Assembly: GCF_024159085.1 (NCBI RefSeq)
Contig: NZ_JAMZDE010000005.1
Span: forward strand, 62,001-126,000
Direction of reading: 5' to 3'
Source: Idiomarina rhizosphaerae
GTDB taxonomy: Bacteria > Pseudomonadota > Gammaproteobacteria > Enterobacterales > Alteromonadaceae
Length of the DNA: 64,000 nt
The position numbers and the translations under genes are program-made. This document shows positions 1 through 10,036 of this stretch, piece after piece; the stretch's first letter is position 1, and each line of letters opens with the position of its first letter. The notes beneath the pieces were generated by a model. The model was not told the origin of the DNA and made no database searches. It saw nothing but the letters and a program-made list of their open reading frames with translations.

Positions 1-55
1 TTATCTAATGTAACTATAATCGGTTACTTATCTTTCGAGTTATTTGGACAACCAT

Positions 56-697
56 ATGAAGAAGCATGTTATAGCAGTTATCACCGGCGACATTGTTGAC
101 TCACGAAACTTAAGTTCAGCGCATTATGATGAGCTATTAAAACAGCTTAAGAACGAGCTGACGTCCTTTGAAGCAAGCGACAAGGCTACTTTCGACATCT
201 ACCGGGGCGACTCTTTTCAAATCACGTTTTTTTGTCCCTGGGCGGCATTAAAAGCAGCCATCTTGATTCGCCTTAAGCTCAAATCTAATAATTATAAAAT
301 CGACGTGCGTCAGAGTATCGCGATTGGTAACGTAAAAGATCTAAGAAAGGATGTTAAAACTTCTACTGGGCAAGCCTTTATCTTATCGGGTAAAAATCTT
401 GATGAAATGAGGTCACATCGCCTCGTTTTTAGCTCGGAAAACAAACTGCTGAACCGCCATATTCCTATTGTTGTGAAGTTACTCGACACTCACCTTAGCT
501 CTTTAACATCCATGCAATCTGAAGCGCTCTACTTTTATTTACTGGATGACTCACAAACACACGCCGAGCTGGCAAATAAGCTGAACAAAAGTCGCGCTAA
601 TACAACAAAAATCCTTAATGGCAGTGAATATCTACTTGTTGTTGACTCAATTCACTATTTTGAGACATTGGTTCGTGAGGAGCTAAATCATGATTGA
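56..697 (+). CDS. SatD family protein
   Basis: 213 residues when started at the ATG at 56; an in-frame TTG at 44 is possible but less likely. The protein resembles the SatD family, named from a streptococcal acid-tolerance locus; its biochemical role is not known to me. Visible motifs are GDIVDS (residues 11-16), RGDSF (50-54) and VRQSIAIG (84-91). This order of two Asp-containing strands followed by an R...G strand resembles class III nucleotide cyclase folds, which is my inference. Residues about 160-195 look like a helix-turn-helix. The stop overlaps the start of the DUF3307 gene by 8 bases, so the two are probably translated together. Family assignment is fairly sure, function is not. Confidence 0.75.
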   Translation: MKKHVIAVITGDIVDSRNLSSAHYDELLKQLKNELTSFEASDKATFDIYRGDSFQITFFCPWAALKAAILIRLKLKSNNYKIDVRQSIAIGNVKDLRKDVKTSTGQAFILSGKNLDEMRSHRLVFSSENKLLNRHIPIVVKLLDTHLSSLTSMQSEALYFYLLDDSQTHAELANKLNKSRANTTKILNGSEYLLVVDSIHYFETLVREELNHD

Positions 698-1442
698 GCA
701 TTTTGTCATACTGGCTCTGTTAATTTTGGCTCATGTTGTCGGCGACTTCTATTTGCAAACCAGTCGCAGCATAAAAAGTAAGTCCTCTAAAGGAGCTAAA
801 ACCTCAGTACTGGCAAACATTAGGCACGCAGCGTCTCACACCGTTCTGGCTCTTATCGTTCTATTGTTTGCCTCAAGCTTTGAGCTCGCACTGATATGGG
901 CAAGTTTAGTGATCGGCGGCACTCATTTCATGATTGACCTCATTAAATCACGCCTGTCTAAATGCAAAGGTTCGCTACTCTGTTTTACCGTCGATCAGTT
1001 GCTACACTTACTTGTCATTCTCAGTGTCTGGGCATACCTGTTCGGCTACTTTGCCTTTATCAATCTTGACACACTACGCGAAGCAACCACATTAGAATTT
1101 GTCGCAGTAGTACTGGCTTACCTACTAATTTTAAGGCCAACTTCTATTCTTATTCAGTTCGTACTCAGACCCTGGCGTTTATCAAATAATACCGACAACA
1201 ATAATCAAGACACAGACGAGCCGCTGGACAAAGCGGGTTCTTTAATTGGAATTTTAGAACGATTTATTATTTTGACACTTATTTTAATGAACCAATTTAC
1301 CGCTATTGGATTCGTTATTGCAGCAAAATCAATTCTGCGATTCAAAGAAGAGAGCAAGCACGAATATGTCTTGCTAGGAACCGTAACCAGCCTAGCCATT
1401 GTTTTGATCATAGGCTTAATCACCCAGTCATTATTGAATTAG
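690..1442 (+). CDS. DUF3307 multi-pass membrane protein
   Basis: 250 residues, mostly hydrophobic with about six or seven predicted membrane spans. It matches the DUF3307 family, whose hallmark is an N-terminal H-x-x-G-D-F-x-x-Q type motif, here H15/D19. Further His/Asp pairs spaced i, i+4 occur at H46/H50, H79/D83 and D102/H106, all within or next to predicted helices; such pairs could hold a metal ion in the membrane (inference). The start ATG lies inside the end of the SatD gene. DUF3307 genes beside SatD genes are a recurring arrangement as I recall it. No catalytic role is established. Confidence 0.75.
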   Translation: MIEHFVILALLILAHVVGDFYLQTSRSIKSKSSKGAKTSVLANIRHAASHTVLALIVLLFASSFELALIWASLVIGGTHFMIDLIKSRLSKCKGSLLCFTVDQLLHLLVILSVWAYLFGYFAFINLDTLREATTLEFVAVVLAYLLILRPTSILIQFVLRPWRLSNNTDNNNQDTDEPLDKAGSLIGILERFIILTLILMNQFTAIGFVIAAKSILRFKEESKHEYVLLGTVTSLAIVLIIGLITQSLLN

Positions 1443-1479
1443 CTGCTAGTATTAAATGGAAAATTCACCGAGGTGTTCC

Positions 1480-2394
1480 ATGAGCAATATTCTTAACAAT
1501 GCTGAACAAGGTTGTGACTCGCACGAACAACCGTCGTCTGCAATAGAAGTTATTATTGAACCTCGCGACAGCGACTTAGGCGGCTTTTATGTCCGCCGCG
1601 CATTACCTACTCGCCAAAAGCGTATGATCGGACCATGGATTTTCTTTGATGAAATGGGTCCAGCCGACTTCTAGCCAGGAGAAGGCGTCAATGTCGCACC
1701 CCACCCGCATATTGGGTTATCCACTGTCACTTACTTATTCGATGGCGAAATGCTGCATCGGGATTCAATTGGCAGTTATCAGGTAATTAAGCCCGGCGAT
1801 ATCAACCTGATGGTCGCAGGCAGGGGCGTTACACACTCAGAAAGAGAGCGCCCGGAAATTACCGCCCGTGAACACAGGCTGCATGGCTTGCAACTCTGGT
1901 TAGCTTTGCCTGAACAGTACGAACAGATAGAGCCCGCCTTTTATCATATTCCGTCAGCCGATATTCCGTCCGCTAATGTGAATGAGGTTTCGGTTCGCGT
2001 CATGATAGGTGAAGCTTATGGCGTAAAGTCACCTGTACCCACCTTGTCTGAAACTTTGTACGTGGAAGCCCAATTGGACTCTGCCCAAGAACTAACGTTA
2101 CCGACAACAGAAGAGTTAGCTGTTTATATCGTTTCTGGTCGCTTAAATTCAGAAGGTAAAGAACTAGCGGCAAGAACATTGGCTGTATTAAAAACTGAAG
2201 CGCACCCCGTTATTACAGCTCAGGAACCATCACATATTGTCATTATTGGCGGCAATGCATTGGGCAATAGATTTATTAACTGGAATTTTGTGTCGTCTAA
2301 TAAAGAACGTATAGAGCAGGCAAGAAAAGATTGGCAGAATCAACGCTTTGATAAAGTTGTTGGCGATGAAGATGAGTTTATTCCTTTGCCTTAA
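1480..2394 (+). pseudogene. Pirin family protein, interrupted by an in-frame TAG
   Basis: Reading through, this would be a bicupin pirin of 304 codons. Codon 65 (bases 1672-1674) is TAG, directly after the family motif GPADF, and the frame continues perfectly as PGEGVNVAPHPHIG. The metal-ligand pattern of pirins is otherwise intact: HPH in the first cupin strand and THSERE further on (equivalent to His56, His58, His101 and Glu103 of human pirin). An ATG at 1480 has a good ribosome binding site (GAGGTG); an ATG at 1456 is less likely. Pirins are iron-binding proteins, some with quercetinase activity. Either the gene is inactivated, the stop is suppressed or read through, or the base is a sequencing error; a restart near 1750 would lose two metal ligands. 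Confidence 0.85.
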
Positions 2395-2444
2395 TGGCTC
2401 CCAAAAGCGAAATCAGTACCTTTATTCAGCAGGAGAATGACATT

Positions 2445-3074
2445 ATGCAGTCTACTACAAGCAGTTTCACTATGCGGACATTACTCTTTACCGGCTTCCT
2501 TTCAATAACGGTGGCCTCTCCGTTGTCCCTTGCCAAAGATATCGATACGGAGAATAAAAGCTGCTCTTACAGCGAAACTGAAATGTTAGAACTTTCTCCC
2601 AGAGAATTTGATCAAAACTTTGAAAAAGGCTGGCCGGTTCTTGTTGAAAACGGTGACTGTCTGGATGTCGCGGCTGACCTTATTCATACTTACTACACCG
2701 AAAATGAAGTTTCCTCAGGCGCATTAAAAACTTTAATCTGGCACGAAGGGCAACTTCGCGCGGAAGTGGGGCAGTATCAACAAGCAATTAGCTTAATGGA
2801 GCAAACCAAAAAGCCGCCACAAAGAGATATAGCAGGCTGAAACCACTACGTTGACGCCACCATCGCTTTTTTGCAGTCAGATATGGAAAATTTAAAAACG
2901 CACAGACAAAGGCTGGCCACAGTTCCTAAACCCGAAGGTTTTAATCCGACAGATGCAGACGGAAACCCTATTGAAATACAGTGGCCACCAAATTTAGCGG
3001 TAGTTGATAACTTCATTCGTTGCTTTGATCAGCCTTATGCGAAAGTTTACGCTGGATGTGCTACTGAAAAATAG
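2445..3074 (+). pseudogene. Exported hypothetical protein, interrupted by an in-frame TGA
   Basis: I do not recognise the family. The start at 2445 has AGGAG nine bases upstream and gives a signal peptide (hydrophobic stretch from about residue 12, cleavage probably after SLA near residue 30). Codon 132 (bases 2838-2840) is TGA, and the same frame stays open afterwards for 77 codons with ordinary composition, beginning NHYVDATIAFLQ. A Trp codon (TGG) mutated to TGA is the simplest explanation. The region near residues 90-130 has helical, TPR-like character (weak). It lies 50 bases after the pirin gene, which carries a similar lesion. Confidence 0.65.
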
Positions 3075-3093
3075 ACTTAGTACGTTACCGGGT

Positions 3094-3768
3094 TTAATAG
3101 TGAATGATCATAAACTCACAGTTTTCAGGTAATACTTTATTGTCGCTTTTCGTAATAACTATTTTGTCTGCGGATTTCATTCCCGCATAGGTTTCTACAG
3201 ACACTTTAGAAAGCCTCAGTGTTACGGGGCTTTCCAGTCTGTCGAAATTAGCATGAATGGTGTCAGGTAATATCGACTGATAGCTTCCTTTGTACGAGGT
3301 TATCTCTTCTTTTTCTACGTCAATATTTACTCGCTTATTATTGTTAAACTCAAGGATCATACGCTGATTATTACAGGTTTGGTGGTTACCGCGAAGAACC
3401 GGTGGAAGCCTTAAGTCAGGAGCATTACCTCGCACGTATAACCCAACATTACGCCCTTTATAATAATGCTTCTGTTGATAAAATTTTTGATAGGTTACAG
3501 GTTCAAGGTTTTGCTGCTGAATAACCTGCTCAAGTTTAGCGAAAAACTCAGGGCTTTCATTGGCGGGGTTTGTCGCCACAACCACATCTGGGAATTCTTC
3601 CGGAACCATCACGCCTGAAGTTGCTTTAACTTTGAAGCCATTTTCAGACAATGCAGAAATTAATTCCTGACGCTCTTTCTGCGGCAACCGCTCTGTTGTG
3701 AGAAATACAGTAGGTGAACTGCAGCCAACTAATAAAAAAAGCACCGCTATTATAATAATTTCTTTCAT
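3094..3768 (-). CDS. Putative outer-membrane or periplasmic lipoprotein
   Basis: 224 residues. The start at 3768 is chosen because it gives a clean lipoprotein signal (short N-terminus, hydrophobic core, lipobox LVGC with Cys16) and has AGGGATG upstream; a longer version from 3807 would bury the signal. After the lipobox, residues about 30-75 alternate helix and strand with a segment that resembles small cell-envelope sensing or LytR-C-like folds, but the match is weak. The remainder is strand-rich and contains two Cys residues that could form a disulfide (near residues 130 and 219). Function unknown. Divergent from the M16 peptidase gene. Confidence 0.65.
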   Translation of the reverse strand: MKEIIIIAVLFLLVGCSSPTVFLTTERLPQKERQELISALSENGFKVKATSGVMVPEEFPDVVVATNPANESPEFFAKLEQVIQQQNLEPVTYQKFYQQKHYYKGRNVGLYVRGNAPDLRLPPVLRGNHQTCNNQRMILEFNNNKRVNIDVEKEEITSYKGSYQSILPDTIHANFDRLESPVTLRLSKVSVETYAGMKSADKIVITKSDNKVLPENCEFMIIHY

Positions 3769-3906
3769 TTTGACATCCCTGTACCAAAAGTATGCTTTAA
3801 CTCTCACAATCTGTTACATATTAGTCAACAAATAATTAAAGGTTACCCTCAACAAGAAGGGTAGTCCTCGTTATTATATTGTGGTCATTTTTTAAGGGAT
3901 ATTCTT

Positions 3907-6783
3907 ATGAAAAAGTTATTACTCGCAAGTGCTATTAGTTCTGCTCTTTTAGCCGCAGGCTGCAGTCAGCCAGTTACCGAAACCAGCACCTCACAAAACG
4001 CCGTTGCCGGCGAAGTCATTAAAAGCCCAAACGATGAGCGCCAGTATCGCGTCGTGACTTTGGATAATAATATTGAAATTATGTTGGTTTCTGATCCGAA
4101 TACAGATAAGTCGGCTGCCGCTTTAAGTGTTGGCGTTGGTTTACTGCAGGACCCGGAAGCTCAACAGGGGCTGGCACATTATCTGGAGCACATGTTGTTT
4201 CTGGGAACCGAAAAGTATCCCGATACCAACGAATACAGCGAGTTTATGAGTAATAACGGTGGTAGTCAGAATGCCTCTACCTGGCTGGATGTCACCAACT
4301 ACATGTTTAAAATTAATAATAGCGCCTATGATGAAGCTTTAGACCGATTTTCTGACTTTTTTAAAGCGCCCAAACTATACCCTGAGTATGCAGACAAAGA
4401 GCGCAATGCTGTGAACGCAGAGTGGTCAATGCGCCGTGAAATGGACTTTTTTGGGCAGTTTAAATTAGGCCGCTTATTGTTGGGTGAACACCCTTCCAAC
4501 CGTTTCCTTATTGGCAACCTCGACAGCCTGAGTGACAAAGAGAACAGCGAGCTGCATAAAGAAACCGTCGATTTTTACAACCGTTTTTACTCTGCCAACA
4601 TTATGAAAGTTGCCATGATAAGCGACCGCTCGTTAGAAGAGATGGAAGCCTTAGCTCGTAAACACTTTGCCGGCATTGAAGACGACGGTATTGAAGAGCC
4701 CGAAGTCGCGGCTCAAATTAACTTCGATGACGTTGGCAAGAAGCGTATCCACTATGTACCAAATGAAGACGTTAAGCAGCTAAAACTGGAATTCATTATT
4801 GATGACAACCAGGAGCAGTTTGCGGTTAAACCCAACCGTTATGTCAGTTACTTGCTTGGTTCAGAAATGCCTGGCACGCCAGCACAACAACTAAAAGACG
4901 CAGGCCTTATTGCTAGCTTAAATGCATCGGCACAACCCACTTTTTACGGGAACTACGGTGTTCTGGCCATTGATGTTGAGCTCACTAATGCCGGCATGAA
5001 ACAGCGTGAAGAGATTGTCGCGCTTATTATGCAGTACATCGATAAAGTTCGCGCTGAGGGCGTTGATGAAAGTTACTTTAAAGAAATAAAAACTAGCCTG
5101 AATAACCGTTTTCGCTTCTTAGAAAAAAGCGATGAGTTCAGCTACGTTTCTTCTCTGGCTGAAACAATGCAGAATTTCCCTGCCGAATATGCTATCAGCG
5201 CCCCCTATGAGTACCGTGAATTTGATCCTGAAGCCATCCGCTCGGTACTGTCACAACTAACACCGGAAAGATTGCGTGTTTGGTATATTAGTCAGGACGA
5301 ACCGCACGACAGCGAGCTCGATTTCTATGAAGGCAAATACAAGGTTGTTGACATACCGCAAGAAGAAATCGCGAGCTGGGATAACGAACCGAAAATGGCC
5401 ATTAACCTGCCGAAAGTGAATACCTTGTTGCCAGAGAGTTTTGCCATTAAGCAGAACGACGCTTTTGATAAACCCAAAGTGGTTATCGAAGAGGAAGGCA
5501 TTCAGGTCTGGCAATATCCAAGCCAGTTATACAGCGACCAGCCGCGCGGTGTGTTTTATATTCAAATAAACAACGACGCACCTATTAAAAGTATAAAAGC
5601 GGACGTTTTAACTGCTTTATGGCGCGATTTATACAATATGAATGTTAGCGCTCTGGACACCGAGGCGAATATTGCGGGTATGAACCTGAACCTTAATGAT
5701 GGCACCGGCCTGTCACTAACGGTGTCCGGCTTTACCGATAAGCAGCCTCAGTTGCTTGAACGAGCTATCGATAATTTGAGCTTCAACGTAGAAGAGCAGG
5801 CCTTTAAACAGGCTGTTGATCGCTATATCAGAGAACTGCAGAACAAAGGCCAGCAATTTCCTATTTATCAAAGTTTTGACGCCTACGGGCAGTTGATTCG
5901 TGAAGGAGGCTTTAATCAAACGGACTTAATTGAAACAGCGAAAGAATTAACTCCGGCAGACTTGTCTGACTTTATGAATACCTTACTCGGTAATAATGCG
6001 ATACGCGTATTTGCCTTTGGTAATTATGACCGAGGTGACCTGGAGGAGTCGGTTAAAAACATTCAGGCCAGTTTACCCGAAGACCGTAAGGTTACTGACT
6101 TTAAAATGGCTAAATTCTGGAAGCCTGAAACCGGAAAATCCATTGTATTACGTCGTGACCTGGACGTTGCTGACGTAGCGGTGGTCGATGCGCACATTCA
6201 CCCTCAGCCAGGCTTTGCCGCGTTAGCGGCAGGAACGGTTCTGCAAAGTCACTTCCGTACCGTAGCCTTTGATACCCTGCGTACAGAAGAGCAACTGGCC
6301 TATGCTGTGGGCTCATTCGCACCGAGCCTGGATAATTACGCAGGTTTTGGTCTGTATATTCAGACGCCGGTTAAAAGCGTTGCCGATATGCAGGAGCGCT
6401 TTGATAGCTTCAAGGAAGAATATTGGGAAGACTTACAGAAAATGACGCCAGAAGAGTTCAATCAAATCAAACAGAGTACCTTGATTACATTGAACGAAAA
6501 GCCTAAGAACTTGATGGAAGAAGTTTCTCCATTCCTGGCTGATTTGAGTTTGCAGCGCTTCGAATTCGACAGCAAAGAGCAGTTAATTGATGCTGTTGAA
6601 AACGTAAGCCTTGCGGACGCCAAAGCGTTTTACCAGCAAACCATGTTAAATCCCGATGCGGCGCGTATTTCGGTGCAACTGCGTGGTACCAAGTTTGCTG
6701 AACAACCCTACGCGGAATTGCCAAACCAGAAAGTTATTTCCGATTTGGCAGAATTTCATCAGGAGATGGAAAAGCAGCAGTAA
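3907..6783 (+). CDS. M16 (pitrilysin/insulinase) family metallopeptidase lipoprotein
   Basis: 958 residues, the usual length of the four-domain pitrilysin group. A lipobox AAGC gives Cys19 as lipidation site, so the enzyme is probably membrane anchored facing the periplasm. The inverted zinc motif HxxEH is HYLEH at residues 91-95, with the distal zinc ligand E172 in NAEW, 77 residues after H95 as in E. coli pitrilysin. The C-terminal half carries the R...Y substrate-binding type region (RTEEQLAYAVG near 790-800). Such enzymes degrade oligopeptides and small proteins. It faces an M1 aminopeptidase lipoprotein and shares a hairpin with it. The start has AAGGGAT upstream. Confidence 0.95.
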   Translation: MKKLLLASAISSALLAAGCSQPVTETSTSQNAVAGEVIKSPNDERQYRVVTLDNNIEIMLVSDPNTDKSAAALSVGVGLLQDPEAQQGLAHYLEHMLFLGTEKYPDTNEYSEFMSNNGGSQNASTWLDVTNYMFKINNSAYDEALDRFSDFFKAPKLYPEYADKERNAVNAEWSMRREMDFFGQFKLGRLLLGEHPSNRFLIGNLDSLSDKENSELHKETVDFYNRFYSANIMKVAMISDRSLEEMEALARKHFAGIEDDGIEEPEVAAQINFDDVGKKRIHYVPNEDVKQLKLEFIIDDNQEQFAVKPNRYVSYLLGSEMPGTPAQQLKDAGLIASLNASAQPTFYGNYGVLAIDVELTNAGMKQREEIVALIMQYIDKVRAEGVDESYFKEIKTSLNNRFRFLEKSDEFSYVSSLAETMQNFPAEYAISAPYEYREFDPEAIRSVLSQLTPERLRVWYISQDEPHDSELDFYEGKYKVVDIPQEEIASWDNEPKMAINLPKVNTLLPESFAIKQNDAFDKPKVVIEEEGIQVWQYPSQLYSDQPRGVFYIQINNDAPIKSIKADVLTALWRDLYNMNVSALDTEANIAGMNLNLNDGTGLSLTVSGFTDKQPQLLERAIDNLSFNVEEQAFKQAVDRYIRELQNKGQQFPIYQSFDAYGQLIREGGFNQTDLIETAKELTPADLSDFMNTLLGNNAIRVFAFGNYDRGDLEESVKNIQASLPEDRKVTDFKMAKFWKPETGKSIVLRRDLDVADVAVVDAHIHPQPGFAALAAGTVLQSHFRTVAFDTLRTEEQLAYAVGSFAPSLDNYAGFGLYIQTPVKSVADMQERFDSFKEEYWEDLQKMTPEEFNQIKQSTLITLNEKPKNLMEEVSPFLADLSLQRFEFDSKEQLIDAVENVSLADAKAFYQQTMLNPDAARISVQLRGTKFAEQPYAELPNQKVISDLAEFHQEMEKQQ

Positions 6784-6794
6784 CGCCTAGTATT

Positions 6795-6820
6795 GAGCAA
6801 CCTCATTATTGAGGTTGCTC
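6795..6820. terminator. Shared hairpin between convergent peptidase genes
   Basis: A perfect 11-base inverted repeat, GAGCAACCTCA and TGAGGTTGCTC with a 4-base loop, lies just after the M16 stop and overlaps the last codons of the M1 gene. The rightward T-tract is short (TTT), so it may be an imperfect intrinsic terminator for both directions. Confidence 0.6.
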
Positions 6821-8494
6821 TTTCGCGTAAGCATCTAAATAATCTTCCTGCTTCAAAATCTTATGCAACGGGTCTAATACATAATGTGCATCGGTTGTAG
6901 GTAACGCAACCTGAATAGGAGTTTTCCCAACAACAACTGTCGATATGGTGTCACCAACTTGCACTTCTACAGGTAATTTAAAGGCTGCTTCGTTAAAAGT
7001 CTGCCAATGCAGGCTTAACTTATTCCCTTCTTGCTCGGCAACCAGCTCTGGTAACTTCGCTGTATAAAGGTAGTGTTCAAAAAACCATGTAAAGTCCTCG
7101 CCTGTTTGCTCATTAACAGCATCAATGAAGTCTTGTGAGTCCGCAAAATGCGGTTCAAAGTTTCCAGGTTTCGGGTCAGTAGTTTGGTAAACCAGTTCTC
7201 TCGTTGCTGCAAAGAAATCATCGTCGCCAATCAAGTTTCTTAAAGTATGCAATATCCATGCGCCTTTTTGATAGATATCGCTACCCGGCCCTCTGTCAGC
7301 TTTATAAACATCATCTTCTGACATCGGTTTATTCGATACAACCGGATGCTCGTTTCGTATACCTATGCGTGAGTCATACATCATACTGTGATAGACAAAG
7401 TCTCCATGCAAATATTGCCCATATAATGGTTGCATGTAAGCGCCGAAACCTTCATGCAGCCACATGTGATCCCAGTCGGTGTTAGTAACTTGATTTCCAA
7501 ACCACTCATGAGCCAACTCATGATGAAGTAACCAGTCGAAATTGTATTTTCCAGCTTTGTATTCTTGCCCATACGCATTAATGGTTTGATGTTCCATCCC
7601 CAAATGCGGAGTTTCCACGACACCCATTTTTTCAGCGTAGAATGGATAGGGACCAATGACGTCTTCGTAGAAGTCTAACTGCTCAGAGAACTCATTGAAC
7701 AATTTTTCCGCTTCAGCTTTTTTACCTTCTAAATAGTAAAAAACCAACGGATACTCATGTCCATAACGACTTTGGTATGTGTCCTTAAGAACCTCATAAG
7801 GGCCAACATTTAACGCAATACCATAGTTATTCTGTGGCTGCTCACTACGCCAGTGGTACTGCGACCAACCCTCACCCTCACTGCTTTCAATTAACTTTCC
7901 GTTACTGGCGGCAACCAGGCCTTTCGGCACCCGAATAACAATATCGGTTTGCTTAGCCTCGAACGTTGGGTGGTCAATACAGGGCCAAATCAAATCACAG
8001 CCTTCTCCCTGCACAGCAGTGGCTATCCAGGGTTTACCATTTTCAGTTTCGTCCCAAACGTAGCCGCCATCCCAGGGAGGGTTTATTGCGACATGAGGTT
8101 GTCCTTTATATTCAATAGTGACTCTTAACTTATCACCAGCAGCTATTGGTTGCTCAAGGCTAAAGCGAATTTCACCGAGTTCGTGAGTGTAGTCATTTGT
8201 TTTAAGACTATTAATAGAGAGTGCTGAGATTTGGTAGTTATTGTCAAAATCGATAAGGAAGTCTGACTGTCTCTCAGTAACAGAGAGCACCAGTTCAGTT
8301 TTACCTTTAACTTCACGTTTTTCCGGGTTTATATCGAAAAATAAATGCGCTTTTTCAAGGTTAATGTGTTGATGTTCTGGTTTTAGTGCCCCACCCGTTT
8401 CCAACGTTTCAGTCAGAGTATCCTTAGGTTCAACGCCAGCGCACCCGCCGACAATTAATGGGACAAAGGCCGTCGCCAAAAGTGCTTTTTTCAT
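6806..8494 (-). CDS. M1 family metallopeptidase lipoprotein
   Basis: 562 residues. N-terminal lipobox GGC with Cys18. The gluzincin motif HEXXH is HELAH at residues 325-329 and the third zinc ligand is E348, exactly the family spacing. The substrate-binding motif reads GMEHQ rather than the GAMEN of classical aminopeptidase N; the M1 group with GMEH is known in marine bacteria and in leukotriene A4 hydrolase-like enzymes. The length covers the N-terminal beta domain and catalytic domain but lacks the long helical C-terminal domain of PepN. It probably removes residues from peptides in the periplasm or at the cell surface, complementing the convergent M16 peptidase. Confidence 0.93.
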   Translation of the reverse strand: MKKALLATAFVPLIVGGCAGVEPKDTLTETLETGGALKPEHQHINLEKAHLFFDINPEKREVKGKTELVLSVTERQSDFLIDFDNNYQISALSINSLKTNDYTHELGEIRFSLEQPIAAGDKLRVTIEYKGQPHVAINPPWDGGYVWDETENGKPWIATAVQGEGCDLIWPCIDHPTFEAKQTDIVIRVPKGLVAASNGKLIESSEGEGWSQYHWRSEQPQNNYGIALNVGPYEVLKDTYQSRYGHEYPLVFYYLEGKKAEAEKLFNEFSEQLDFYEDVIGPYPFYAEKMGVVETPHLGMEHQTINAYGQEYKAGKYNFDWLLHHELAHEWFGNQVTNTDWDHMWLHEGFGAYMQPLYGQYLHGDFVYHSMMYDSRIGIRNEHPVVSNKPMSEDDVYKADRGPGSDIYQKGAWILHTLRNLIGDDDFFAATRELVYQTTDPKPGNFEPHFADSQDFIDAVNEQTGEDFTWFFEHYLYTAKLPELVAEQEGNKLSLHWQTFNEAAFKLPVEVQVGDTISTVVVGKTPIQVALPTTDAHYVLDPLHKILKQEDYLDAYAKEQPQ

Positions 8495-8621
8495 ATTTTT
8501 CTCCCCAGTTGTTTATTAACTGAGCATGCCTTTATTATTAAAAACACTAAAGCACTTTTGCGACCAATGGTTTGTTTCAAACGTTTGTCTGAATTTAAAG
8601 GAAATAACGAGCTTAATTAAA

Positions 8622-9989
<1,368 letters not shown>

Positions 9990-10036
9990 TTAAAACAATA
10001 TAACTATTAACGTATATCGTTGGTTTTAGATCGCTT

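Noticed and set aside
44-55. TTG start for the SatD gene
   Set aside because: The ATG four codons later is a better start and gives the usual family N-terminus.
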